From an uncultured Rhodospirillaceae bacterium (GTDB lineage: Bacteria; Pseudomonadota; Alphaproteobacteria; Rhodospirillales; Casp-alpha2): DNA of 9,398 nt. The position numbers were made by a program, and so were the translations under genes. This document shows positions 1 through 5,702 of the stretch, piece after piece. Position 1 is the first letter of the stretch; each line of letters opens with the position of its first letter. The stretch is from assembly GCA_913048145.1 (NCBI GenBank), contig CAJWVP010000096.1:1-9398 (forward strand). Direction: 5' to 3'. The notes under the pieces were generated by a model that saw only the letters and a list, made by a program, of their open reading frames with translations, was not told where the DNA came from and made no database searches.

Positions 1-747
1 CATCAACTTCCAGTGGGCGCGAGGCGCGAACAGGCGTTCGGCGTCTGCTGGTGTGTCCGCGGCTAGCGCCCAGACGCAGACATTGGCGATTGGCTCCGGG
101 TGATGATCGCTGGGTTTAAAGTTCTCACGATAGATCTGTAGGGCGCGCTCGACGCCGCCGCCATCGGTAATGAAGTGGGCAAAGCAGTAGGGGATACCGA
201 AATGTGCGGCCACTTGAGCACCGTAATCGGAAGTCCCGAGTATCCAGATCTCTGGGGAGGTTGGGCTCATGGGATGTGCCTGCATGGTCCCGAAGGGGTG
301 CCCATCGACCAATGGCTGACCGCTAACCCAGGCCATGAGATCACGGACGTTTGCAGGGAAATGTTCGGCATCTTCATGGGCATTCGGATTGAGCGCATAG
401 GCGGTCTTGCCATCTGACCCGGGCGCACGGCCAAGTCCCAGATCGACGCGTCCAGGTGCGATTGCTTCCAGAACGCGGAACTGTTCCGCTACTTTGAGCG
501 GTGCGTAGTGGGGCAACATGACCCCAGCGCTGCCAATGCGGATGCGATCTGTTGCTTGGCCGATGGCGGCCATGACGATCTCCGGCGCGGTGCCGACGAT
601 GGTCGGATGATTATGGTGTTCGGAAACCCAGAACCGATTGTAGCCCCAGGCCTCACAAGCCTGCGCCAGTTCGATCGTGTCGCGCACAGCCTGATCTTCG
701 GGCTTGCCCGTTGCCGCCGTGGACTGGTCGAGGACCGAGAGTTTCAT
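1..747 (-). CDS. LLM-class flavin-dependent oxidoreductase, C-terminus cut by window edge
   Basis: The reading frame is open from the ATG at 747-745 to base 1, giving 249 residues without a stop. The family is usually about 330-340 residues, so about a quarter is missing. It is a bacterial luciferase-like monooxygenase of the YhbW/MsnO8-like group, predicted to be a cytoplasmic TIM barrel that uses reduced flavin. Typical segments are LSVLDQS (3-9), WVSEHHN (40-46), the signature GVMLPHYAPLKVAEQF (75-90), PGRVDLGLGRAPGSD (98-112), and WILGTSDYGAQVAAHFGIP (168-186). The ATG overlaps the TGA of the upstream decarboxylase gene (ATGA, 744-747). There is no strong Shine-Dalgarno sequence, so translation probably depends on coupling. 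The substrate cannot be told from sequence. Pairing with a carboxymuconolactone decarboxylase-like gene hints at oxidative breakdown of a small organic compound, but that is inference. The family call is firm. Confidence 0.9.
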   Translation of the reverse strand, partial: MKLSVLDQSTAATGKPEDQAVRDTIELAQACEAWGYNRFWVSEHHNHPTIVGTAPEIVMAAIGQATDRIRIGSAGVMLPHYAPLKVAEQFRVLEAIAPGRVDLGLGRAPGSDGKTAYALNPNAHEDAEHFPANVRDLMAWVSGQPLVDGHPFGTMQAHPMSPTSPEIWILGTSDYGAQVAAHFGIPYCFAHFITDGGGVERALQIYRENFKPSDHHPEPIANVCVWALAADTPADAERLFAPRAHWKLM

Positions 748-1133
748 GCGCTTTGATCGCTGTCCAACTCGTCGAATAAGGCTTTCACATGGCGCATGGT
801 GTCTAACGCAGCCGGCATGCCGCAATAAACTGCCGTCTGAAGGACGGCTTCGACAATCTCAACGCGGGTACAGCCGTTGTTGACCGCGCCTTTTAGGTGG
901 ACCTGCAATTCGTGTGGGCGATTAAGCGCGGTGAGCATGCCAATGTTGATCAGACTCCGGGATCGGCGATCGAGGCCATCGCGTGCCCAAATGCCGCCCC
1001 AACCATATTCAACGACCAGATCCTGCAGCGGTTTGGTCAATTCATCGACGGCGGCCAGAGAACGGTCGACGTGGGCGTCGCCCAGAACTTCGCGCCGGGT
1101 TTTTATGCCCCGTTCGTATTGATCGTGATCCAA
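744..1133 (-). CDS. pcaC: Carboxymuconolactone decarboxylase family protein, PcaC-like
   Basis: The product has 129 residues, normal for stand-alone PcaC. PcaC (EC 4.1.1.44) decarboxylates 4-carboxymuconolactone to 3-oxoadipate enol-lactone in protocatechuate degradation. Family features are RREVLGDAHVDR (13-24), YGWGGIWARDGLDRRSRSL (43-61), and the helical core with E75, H79 and AVNNG (83-87) followed by VLQTAVYCGMPAA (97-109). There is one Cys (104) rather than the CxxC of AhpD-type peroxidase relatives, so a redox role is unlikely. The start is TTG at 1133-1131. An in-frame TAG lies 15 nt upstream, leaving no ATG or GTG option, and AGGGG (complement of 1143-1147) sits 9 nt ahead. Its stop overlaps the next gene's ATG. 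No other pca gene is in the window, so the true substrate may be another carboxylactone. The family is certain, but the exact PcaC activity is only likely. Confidence 0.85.
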   Translation of the reverse strand: MDHDQYERGIKTRREVLGDAHVDRSLAAVDELTKPLQDLVVEYGWGGIWARDGLDRRSRSLINIGMLTALNRPHELQVHLKGAVNNGCTRVEIVEAVLQTAVYCGMPAALDTMRHVKALFDELDSDQSA

Positions 1134-1142
1134 TGGATTGAT

Positions 1143-1147
1143 CCCCT
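1143..1147 (-). promoter_or_regulatory. Ribosome binding site deciding the TTG start of the pcaC-like gene
   Basis: On the minus strand AGGGG lies 9 nt before a TTG codon and overlaps an in-frame TAG. Because of the TAG, TTG at 1133 is the only reasonable initiation codon for the intact decarboxylase domain. Confidence 0.65.
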
Positions 1148-1159
1148 ATGATCCGGTGC

Positions 1160-1183
1160 TGCTCGCAAACCGGCACACGAGCA
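1160..1183. repeat. Inverted repeat upstream of the pcaC-like gene, possible operator
   Basis: TGCTCG (1160-1165) and CGAGCA (1178-1183) form a perfect 6-bp inverted repeat with a 12-bp spacer, 27-50 bp upstream of the TTG start. On the minus strand two promoter-like hexamers lie just upstream, TTGACA (1209-1204) and TTGACT (1198-1193). I see no convincing -10 element at normal spacing from either. The repeat could be an operator for a regulator of the pcaC-like/oxidoreductase pair, or chance. Confidence 0.3.
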
Positions 1184-1220
1184 TGAGGGGCAAGTCAATC
1201 CAGTGTCAAGAAACCGAGAC

Positions 1221-1242
1221 CGATGGCCGTTTCATTCCATCG
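1221..1242 (-). terminator. Weak hairpin after metZ, possible terminator
   Basis: On the minus strand CGATGG and CCATCG form a 6-bp stem with a 10-nt loop, beginning 11 nt after the metZ stop. The downstream bases are only modestly T-rich (GTCTCGGTTTCTTG) with no true T run. It may be a weak terminator separating metZ from the downstream pair, or part of a read-through spacer. Confidence 0.3.
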
Positions 1243-1253
1243 TTCCCATGCAC

Positions 1254-2465
1254 TCAGCCACGCTGCATCACCTTCAAAGCCTGATCTAGGTCCTCAAGCA
1301 GGTCCTCACAGTCCTCGAGGCCGACACTCAGGCGAACCATGCCGTCGGAAATACTCAGATGCGCGCGATCTTCCTCGCTGAGCCGGTGGTGGGTCGTCGT
1401 AGCCGGGTGGGTAATCAGGCTCTTCGCGTCGCCCAGGTTGTTGGAGATGTCGATGATCTCGAGTGCATTCAGGAACTTGAACGCGGCCTCCTTCCCGCCG
1501 ATCAGTTCAAAGGTCACCATGGTGCCGCCTTCTTCCATTTGGCTCTTCGCCAATTTGTGCTGGGGATGATTATCCAAACCCGGGTAGAGAACTCGCCCAA
1601 TACCTTCGTGATCGGATAGGAAGTCGGCGATGACAATGGCACTGCGGACATGGCGATCGACCCGAATCTTCAAGGTCTCCAATCCTTTCAGCAGAATCCA
1701 TGCGTTCATGGGGCTCATGGCCGGGCCCGTATGGCGCATGTAGGGCGTGAGGCAATCGTCAATGAATTCCGCGTCATTGGTCAGGATGGCGCCGCCGAGT
1801 GCGCGGCCCTGACCGTCGATATGCTTGGTGGCCGAATACATGACGATGTCTGCGCCGAACTCAAGCGGATGCTGAAGGATCGGCGTTGCAAAGACGTTGT
1901 CGACGATCAGCCGAGCGCCGGAGGCATGGGAAAGCTCCGCCACTTTGCTTAGGTCGATGATGTCGAGTGTCGGGTTCGAGGGTGTCTCTAGAAACACGGC
2001 TTTCGTAGGTGTGGCCAAGGCAGCTTCCCACTGCACGAGGTCCGTGCCGTCGACGAACTGCACATTGATGCCGAAGTTCGGCAGCATATCCTGGATAATA
2101 TAATGGCAGGATCCGAACAGGGCACGGGATGCCACCACCTGCTCGCCTGCCCTCAATTGCGACATGAGCGATGCGAACACGGCCGCCATGCCGCTAGACG
2201 TGCCGACGCAATACTCGGCGCCCTCCAATAAGGCCAGCCGTTCTTCGAACATGGTGACCGTCGGGTTCGCGTAGCGTGAATAAATGTATCGGGCGGTTTC
2301 ACCTTTGAAGGCGGCTTCGGCGCTTTCGGCTGTATCATAGACGTACCCGGAAGTCATAAAGATGCCTTCGCTGGTTTCGTCGAATTCCGAACGTTGCGTG
2401 CCCCCGCGCACCAGACGTGTGGCCGGGCGCCATTTTTTATTGTGAGGCTCAGATACCTTGCTCAT
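1254..2465 (-). CDS. metZ: O-succinylhomoserine sulfhydrylase
   Basis: The product has 403 residues and is a PLP-dependent enzyme of the Cys/Met metabolism family. MetZ condenses O-succinylhomoserine with sulfide to give homocysteine, the direct-sulfhydrylation route to methionine, in the cytoplasm. Visible motifs are YSRYANPT (62-69) and SSGMAA (90-95) for cofactor binding, the PLP-contacting Asp189 in VDN, the Schiff-base lysine K214 in SATKHIDGQGR (211-221), NLGDAKSLITHPATTTHHRL (343-362), and the C-terminal VRLSVGLED (377-385). The SATKHIDGQGR context and the length fit MetZ better than MetB or MetC, but cystathionine gamma-synthase activity cannot be excluded from sequence. I chose ATG 2465 because a perfect AGGAGG (2476-2471) sits 5 nt ahead. 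An upstream in-frame GTG at 2534 lies inside a leader hairpin and would add 23 unlike residues. The gene follows a SAM-II riboswitch leader, so repression by SAM is expected. Confidence 0.93.
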   Translation of the reverse strand: MSKVSEPHNKKWRPATRLVRGGTQRSEFDETSEGIFMTSGYVYDTAESAEAAFKGETARYIYSRYANPTVTMFEERLALLEGAEYCVGTSSGMAAVFASLMSQLRAGEQVVASRALFGSCHYIIQDMLPNFGINVQFVDGTDLVQWEAALATPTKAVFLETPSNPTLDIIDLSKVAELSHASGARLIVDNVFATPILQHPLEFGADIVMYSATKHIDGQGRALGGAILTNDAEFIDDCLTPYMRHTGPAMSPMNAWILLKGLETLKIRVDRHVRSAIVIADFLSDHEGIGRVLYPGLDNHPQHKLAKSQMEEGGTMVTFELIGGKEAAFKFLNALEIIDISNNLGDAKSLITHPATTTHHRLSEEDRAHLSISDGMVRLSVGLEDCEDLLEDLDQALKVMQRG

Positions 2466-2470
2466 TGGGT

Positions 2471-2476
2471 CCTCCT
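2471..2476 (-). promoter_or_regulatory. Ribosome binding site of metZ
   Basis: A perfect AGGAGG on the minus strand lies 5 nt before the ATG at 2465 and fixes the metZ start. A short GC hairpin (GGGC-CGGG-GCCC, 2499-2488) lies 11 nt upstream and does not itself cover this site. Confidence 0.85.
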
Positions 2477-2504
2477 CAGACGTCAAGGGGCCCCGGCCCA
2501 AATA

Positions 2505-2550
2505 CAAACCCTGAAAATGAAAAACCCCAACCACAGGGGGTCAGGGTTTG
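2505..2550 (-). repeat. Perfect 10-bp inverted repeat enclosing the leader terminator
   Basis: CAAACCCTGA (2550-2541) and TCAGGGTTTG (2514-2505) are exact reverse complements. In RNA they would close a long hairpin with the CCCC/GGGG stem-loop inside it. The left arm can instead pair with GGTT (2557-2554) just after the aptamer, so the two structures exclude each other. Confidence 0.7.
2514..2542 (-). terminator. Intrinsic terminator-like hairpin in the metZ leader
   Basis: On the minus strand ACCCC (2541-2537) pairs with GGGGT (2528-2524), followed directly by a T-rich tail (TTTT, CA, TTTT, ending at 2514). This is the layout of an intrinsic terminator and lies about 18 nt downstream of the SAM-II aptamer. 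It is probably the expression platform that stops transcription before metZ when SAM is bound. The stem is short (5 bp, or 6 with a G-T pair). However, it is nested inside a perfect 10-bp inverted repeat, CAAACCCTGA (2550-2541) with TCAGGGTTTG (2514-2505), which shares A2541. Confidence 0.6.
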
Positions 2551-2559
2551 ATTAACCGA

Positions 2560-2613
2560 GACCTTTTAGCGAGTTTTTTAGCGTGGCCGCAAGCCGGTCA
2601 GACAAATCACCAC
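2560..2613 (-). ncRNA. SAM-II (metA-type) riboswitch aptamer upstream of metZ
   Basis: The minus strand carries the full set of SAM-II conserved blocks in order. They are GTGG (2613-2610), TGATTTG (2609-2603), ACCGGCTTGCGGCCAC (2598-2583), and GCTAAAAGG (2570-2562). Stem P1 is GTGG with CCAC (2586-2583). The pseudoknot pairs GACC (2599-2596) with GGTC (2563-2560) and GC (2590-2589) with GC (2570-2569). The A/U-rich middle between these two pairings is where SAM binds in solved SAM-II structures. SAM-II is known mainly from Alphaproteobacteria, ahead of metA, metX, metZ and related genes, and normally lowers expression when SAM is high. The location 95 nt upstream of the metZ Shine-Dalgarno sequence agrees. 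Recognition is by sequence and pairing seen by eye; no covariance search was run. Confidence 0.93.
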
Positions 2614-2624
2614 TACAATCTAGA

Positions 2625-2652
2625 GTGTTAAGCCTTTCATTACGGGGGTCAA
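2625..2652 (-). promoter_or_regulatory. Probable metZ promoter
   Basis: TTGACC (2652-2647) and TAACAC (2630-2625) are spaced by 16 nt on the minus strand. The -35 box matches the sigma-70 consensus well; the -10 box is poor, as is common in this group. Transcription would start near 2618, only a few bases before the SAM-II aptamer, which is the usual arrangement for this short riboswitch and supports the call. Confidence 0.5.
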
Positions 2653-2675
2653 GGCAGAATCCAGGTAACTGGGGC

Positions 2676-3965
2676 TCAATTTTTGGACTTGGTCAACCGT
2701 CGCCGGATCGCGTGAACGCCCCACCAGACCCCGCCAACGACGAAGGGGAACGCGACAAGGCCCGCAAGGTTCGGGTCGACGTTGATGCCTAAGCTATCTA
2801 AGCCCTGAGCCAGGTAGATTACTAGAGAAATTAAATAGTAGCTGATCGCCACCACGGATAGACCCTCGACCGTTTGCTGCAGTCGTAGTTGTAGTTGTAC
2901 GCGTCGGTCCATGGATTGCAGGAGATCGCGGTTCTGTTCTTCCAGGGCAACGTCCACCCGAGTTCGCAGCAGGTTACCGGCCCGAGCGATCCTCGCGCTC
3001 AGTTGGTCCAAGCGCCGCGCCAGATTATCGCAAGTTTCCATGGCCGGCTCGAACCGGGTCATCATGAACTGGCTAACGGGCTGGACACCGGTGATCCGGT
3101 CTTCACGGAGCGCAGCCACCCGTTGACGCACGATCTCCTGGTACGCGCGAGTGGCATTGAACCGATAGGCGATGATCCCGTTGATTCTCTCCGCTTCGCC
3201 GGCCAAACGCGTAAGGTCGCCAAGTAGCCGGCGATCATCCAGGTGTTCTTGCCCTCCGTCCAATTGCCCCAGAATTGAGGAAAGCTCATCTTCCGCGTCG
3301 GAGACGCGTGGACGTGCTTCCTGGGCGATCGGCAGCGCCAACATGGCCATCAATCGATAGGTTTCCATCTCAATGATCCGCTGTATTAGTCGTCCACCTG
3401 ACTCCTCATCGAGTGCTACCGCATGAATAAGAAAACGTCCAAACCGGTCGGCATGGATGCGAAAATCTGTCCACCACACGGCGCGGCCCTCCAACAGACT
3501 GCCGCCGGTGATAGGGTTGTTATCTAGGGCGTGGCCCGCTTCAGCTGCAAGCGTCTCTATCTCATCAAGATTATCCCGAGCATCCAGGGCGATATGCAGC
3601 GCCGAAATAACTTCTCCGGGAAGGGCGGTCAGCCAATCGGTTGGCACCTCGGCGATAGCTGTTTTTTTGAAAGGATTGGTAAAGTGACGTTCGGCTATAA
3701 AGGTGTACGCCGAGAACTCAGTGTGGTGTTCCCATTTTAGGCGGAACGGGCCCATATCCGTGATAAAGACCGTGGCTCCGCTGGCCGGGGGTGAGACGTT
3801 GAAATGGCTGCACAGTGCTGTCAGATGCTGGAGATCGTCCTGTGACGGGCGTTCGCCTGTACGAACGGCTAAATGTGAGATCTCTGCCGGTGCCAGTGCG
3901 AGCCCATAGGGGCGCGCGTGCAGCTCTGCCATTAGGGTGTCACGCAAGGTGTGCTCAGTAAACAT
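2676..3965 (-). CDS. DUF3422 family membrane-anchored protein
   Basis: The product has 429 residues and belongs to DUF3422, a proteobacterial family with no established function. Family marks are the N-terminal ELHARPYG (14-21), the segment FRLKWEHHTEFSAYTF (74-89), and MAMLALP in the middle. A long charged helical stretch, probably coiled coil, follows. Two C-terminal membrane segments lie at about 369-388 and 400-419, ending in a basic tail RRRLTKSK. No signal peptide is seen, so the bulk is probably cytoplasmic and anchored by its tail. I chose ATG 3965 for two reasons: it leads directly into the conserved N-terminus, and a promoter-like element at 4022-3994 lies downstream of the longer alternative TTG start at 4070. 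That TTG would also overlap the tldD start codon. The Shine-Dalgarno sequence is weak. The gene is divergent from tldD, with 104 bp between. Confidence 0.88.
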   Translation of the reverse strand: MFTEHTLRDTLMAELHARPYGLALAPAEISHLAVRTGERPSQDDLQHLTALCSHFNVSPPASGATVFITDMGPFRLKWEHHTEFSAYTFIAERHFTNPFKKTAIAEVPTDWLTALPGEVISALHIALDARDNLDEIETLAAEAGHALDNNPITGGSLLEGRAVWWTDFRIHADRFGRFLIHAVALDEESGGRLIQRIIEMETYRLMAMLALPIAQEARPRVSDAEDELSSILGQLDGGQEHLDDRRLLGDLTRLAGEAERINGIIAYRFNATRAYQEIVRQRVAALREDRITGVQPVSQFMMTRFEPAMETCDNLARRLDQLSARIARAGNLLRTRVDVALEEQNRDLLQSMDRRVQLQLRLQQTVEGLSVVAISYYLISLVIYLAQGLDSLGINVDPNLAGLVAFPFVVGGVWWGVHAIRRRLTKSKN

Positions 3966-3993
3966 GGAAGTCTCGTCTTTCCCGTCGCCAATG

Positions 3994-4022
3994 ACTATAT
4001 TGAGAAGCGAAGTGTTTTCCAA
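3994..4022 (-). promoter_or_regulatory. Probable promoter of the DUF3422 gene
   Basis: TTGGAA (4022-4017) and TATAGT (3999-3994) are separated by exactly 17 nt on the minus strand. A transcript would start near 3987, about 20 nt before the ATG at 3965. This argues against the longer TTG-started frame, which begins upstream of the promoter. Confidence 0.55.
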
Positions 4023-4069
4023 AAACTGACTAAGCCGACGCGTTCTATAGGATTTTAAGGACCCTGCCA

Positions 4070-5503
4070 ATGACTGATTTTGCCATTACCGATGACCTAT
4101 TTTTCAATCGCGCCGGTTTGGATCAAGCCAGTGTAGAGAAGCTTGTTGACCAGGCGCTTGGCGGTGCCGACGATGGCGAGTTGTTTCTCGAATATCGACA
4201 ATCGGAGAGTGTTGTGTTGGATGACGGCAAGGTGAAAAGTGCCGCCTTCGACACTATGCAGGGGTTTGGACTGCGTGCCGTAGCCGGTGAAGCAACTGGA
4301 TACGCACATGCTTCTGAATTAAGTGAGGCCGCCTTGAAGCGGGCCGCTGACACGGTCAGCGCCGTGACCCGAGGCCATGACGGCGCAATCACGGCTGCGC
4401 CTAGCGGCACGAACACCGGCCTTTATGCTGACGATAATCCGCTTAGCGCCGTTCCATTTGACAGTAAGTTGGGATTGCTGTCGGAAATGGATGCCTACGC
4501 GCGCCAGAAGGACGAGCGGGTAAAACAGGTCAACGCCAACTTGTCTGGGGAGTGGCAGGCAGTTCAGATCGTGCGCTCTGGCGGTCATCGGGTCGCCGAT
4601 ATCCGCCCGTTAGTGAGGCTAGGGATATCAGTCGTGGTGGAAAAGGACGGCCGGATGGAGTCAGGGTCCTACGGCACTGGTGGTCGCACCCTCTACGACC
4701 TATACATGGATCCAGCAACTTGGAGAGCTGGCGTCGATGAGGCGCTTCGTCAGGCCTTGGTCAATTTGGAATCGACGCCTGCGCCAGCTGGTGAGGTGCC
4801 TGTGGTTCTTGGCGCCGGTTGGCCAGGCATTCTTTTGCATGAAGCGATTGGTCATGGCCTGGAAGGTGACTTCAATCGCAAACAGACCTCCGCCTTCGCC
4901 GGTCTGTTGGGTGAGCGAGTTGCTGCGCCCGGCATTACAGTTGTTGACGACGGCACCATGAAGGATCGGCGTGGTTCGCTAACAATTGACGATGAAGGTA
5001 CGCCGACGGAAAGCACGGTGCTGATCGAAGACGGCATCCTTACTGGATACATGCAGGATCGCATGAATGCCAGGCTTATGGGTGTTTCTGCGACGGGTAA
5101 CGGTCGCAGACAAAGCTACGCCCATCAGCCGATTCCCCGAATGACCAATACCTACATGCTTGGCGGTAAAGAGGACCCTGATGAGATTATCGCGTCAGTG
5201 GATAATGGTGTGTACGCGACGTCATTTGGTGGCGGTCAGGTTGACATCACCTCGGGGAAGTTCGTCTTCCAATGTACGGAAGCCTACCGGATCGAGAACG
5301 GAAAGATCGGAGCGCCGCTGAAAGGCGCCACCTTGATTGGGAACGGCCCGGATGTGCTGACGAAGGTATCAATGATTGGAAACGACATGAAGTTGGACCC
5401 GGGTATCGGCACTTGCGGCAAAGATGGCCAGGGCGTTCCCGTGGGCGTGGGCCAGCCAACATTGAAAATTGATGAGTTGACGGTGGGCGGCACCGCGGTC
5501 TGA
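4070..5503 (+). CDS. tldD: Metalloprotease TldD
   Basis: The product has 477 residues, matching the roughly 480 of TldD. TldD and TldE (PmbA) form a heterodimeric zinc protease that degrades unfolded peptides and, in some hosts, trims microcin B17 leader peptide and the antitoxin CcdA. The active site is in TldD. Here it is HEAIGH (257-262), an HExxxH motif, with the likely third zinc ligand C449 in PGIGTCGKDGQG. Other family segments are GFGLRAV (65-71), VVLGAGWPGILL (245-256), DDEGTPTEST (307-316), and GGGQVDITSGKFVF (387-400). The start is ATG 4070 with AAGGA 8 nt ahead. tldE is not in this window, which is normal for genomes where the pair is unlinked. The gene stands alone, with 199 bp before nadE. 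I see no clear promoter; TATAGG (4046-4051) is a possible -10 without a good -35. Confidence 0.95.
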   Translation: MTDFAITDDLFFNRAGLDQASVEKLVDQALGGADDGELFLEYRQSESVVLDDGKVKSAAFDTMQGFGLRAVAGEATGYAHASELSEAALKRAADTVSAVTRGHDGAITAAPSGTNTGLYADDNPLSAVPFDSKLGLLSEMDAYARQKDERVKQVNANLSGEWQAVQIVRSGGHRVADIRPLVRLGISVVVEKDGRMESGSYGTGGRTLYDLYMDPATWRAGVDEALRQALVNLESTPAPAGEVPVVLGAGWPGILLHEAIGHGLEGDFNRKQTSAFAGLLGERVAAPGITVVDDGTMKDRRGSLTIDDEGTPTESTVLIEDGILTGYMQDRMNARLMGVSATGNGRRQSYAHQPIPRMTNTYMLGGKEDPDEIIASVDNGVYATSFGGGQVDITSGKFVFQCTEAYRIENGKIGAPLKGATLIGNGPDVLTKVSMIGNDMKLDPGIGTCGKDGQGVPVGVGQPTLKIDELTVGGTAV

Positions 5504-5506
5504 TCG

Positions 5507-5521
5507 AAGTTCGAAGAACTT
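5507..5521. repeat. Short palindrome just after tldD
   Basis: AAGTTC-GAA-GAACTT is a perfect 6-bp inverted repeat beginning 4 nt after the tldD stop. As RNA it would be a small hairpin with a 3-nt loop. No T run follows, so it is a poor intrinsic terminator; it may act as an RNA 3'-end stabiliser or a protein site. It does not match the alphaproteobacterial LexA pattern of two direct GTTC copies. Confidence 0.35.
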
Positions 5522-5667
5522 GAAGCGCTAATAAGGTGTGTCCAGCTGGTATGCCATGAAGACTTTAGTTGAGTTGGATTTTGTTGCTATTGAGTCCTAA
5601 TCATAGGGTCAATGACATTAGATTCCCAAGTTTGAGATCGCTGAGTAAAGCTCTCATTGTGGTGGCG

Positions 5668-5696
5668 TTGACAGTCCCCAGGGGCACCGGTAAACC
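5668..5696 (+). promoter_or_regulatory. Probable promoter of nadE, possibly giving a leaderless mRNA
   Basis: A perfect TTGACA (5668-5673) is followed after 17 nt by TAAACC (5691-5696), a weak -10. Transcription would then start at about 5703, the A of the nadE ATG. The spacer holds CCCC-A-GGGG (5676-5684), a small palindrome that could be a binding site. Confidence 0.4.
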
Positions 5697-5702
5697 GACC
5701 GC

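Noticed and set aside
175..756. Plus-strand frames of 80-82 residues at the left edge
   Set aside because: The minus-strand frame carries unmistakable luciferase-like oxidoreductase motifs across the whole stretch, so these are shadows.
2466..2534. In-frame upstream extension of metZ from a GTG at 2534
   Set aside because: The GTG lies in the loop of the leader hairpin, the added residues resemble nothing in the family, and a perfect AGGAGG supports ATG 2465.
3966..4070. TTG-started extension of the DUF3422 protein to 4070
   Set aside because: It would overlap the tldD start codon and begin upstream of the likely promoter; the conserved family N-terminus starts after ATG 3965.
5556..5600. 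14-codon frame (MKTLVELDFVAIES) in the tldD-nadE gap
   Set aside because: It is very short, has no Shine-Dalgarno sequence, and shows no sign of being a leader peptide with runs of one amino acid.
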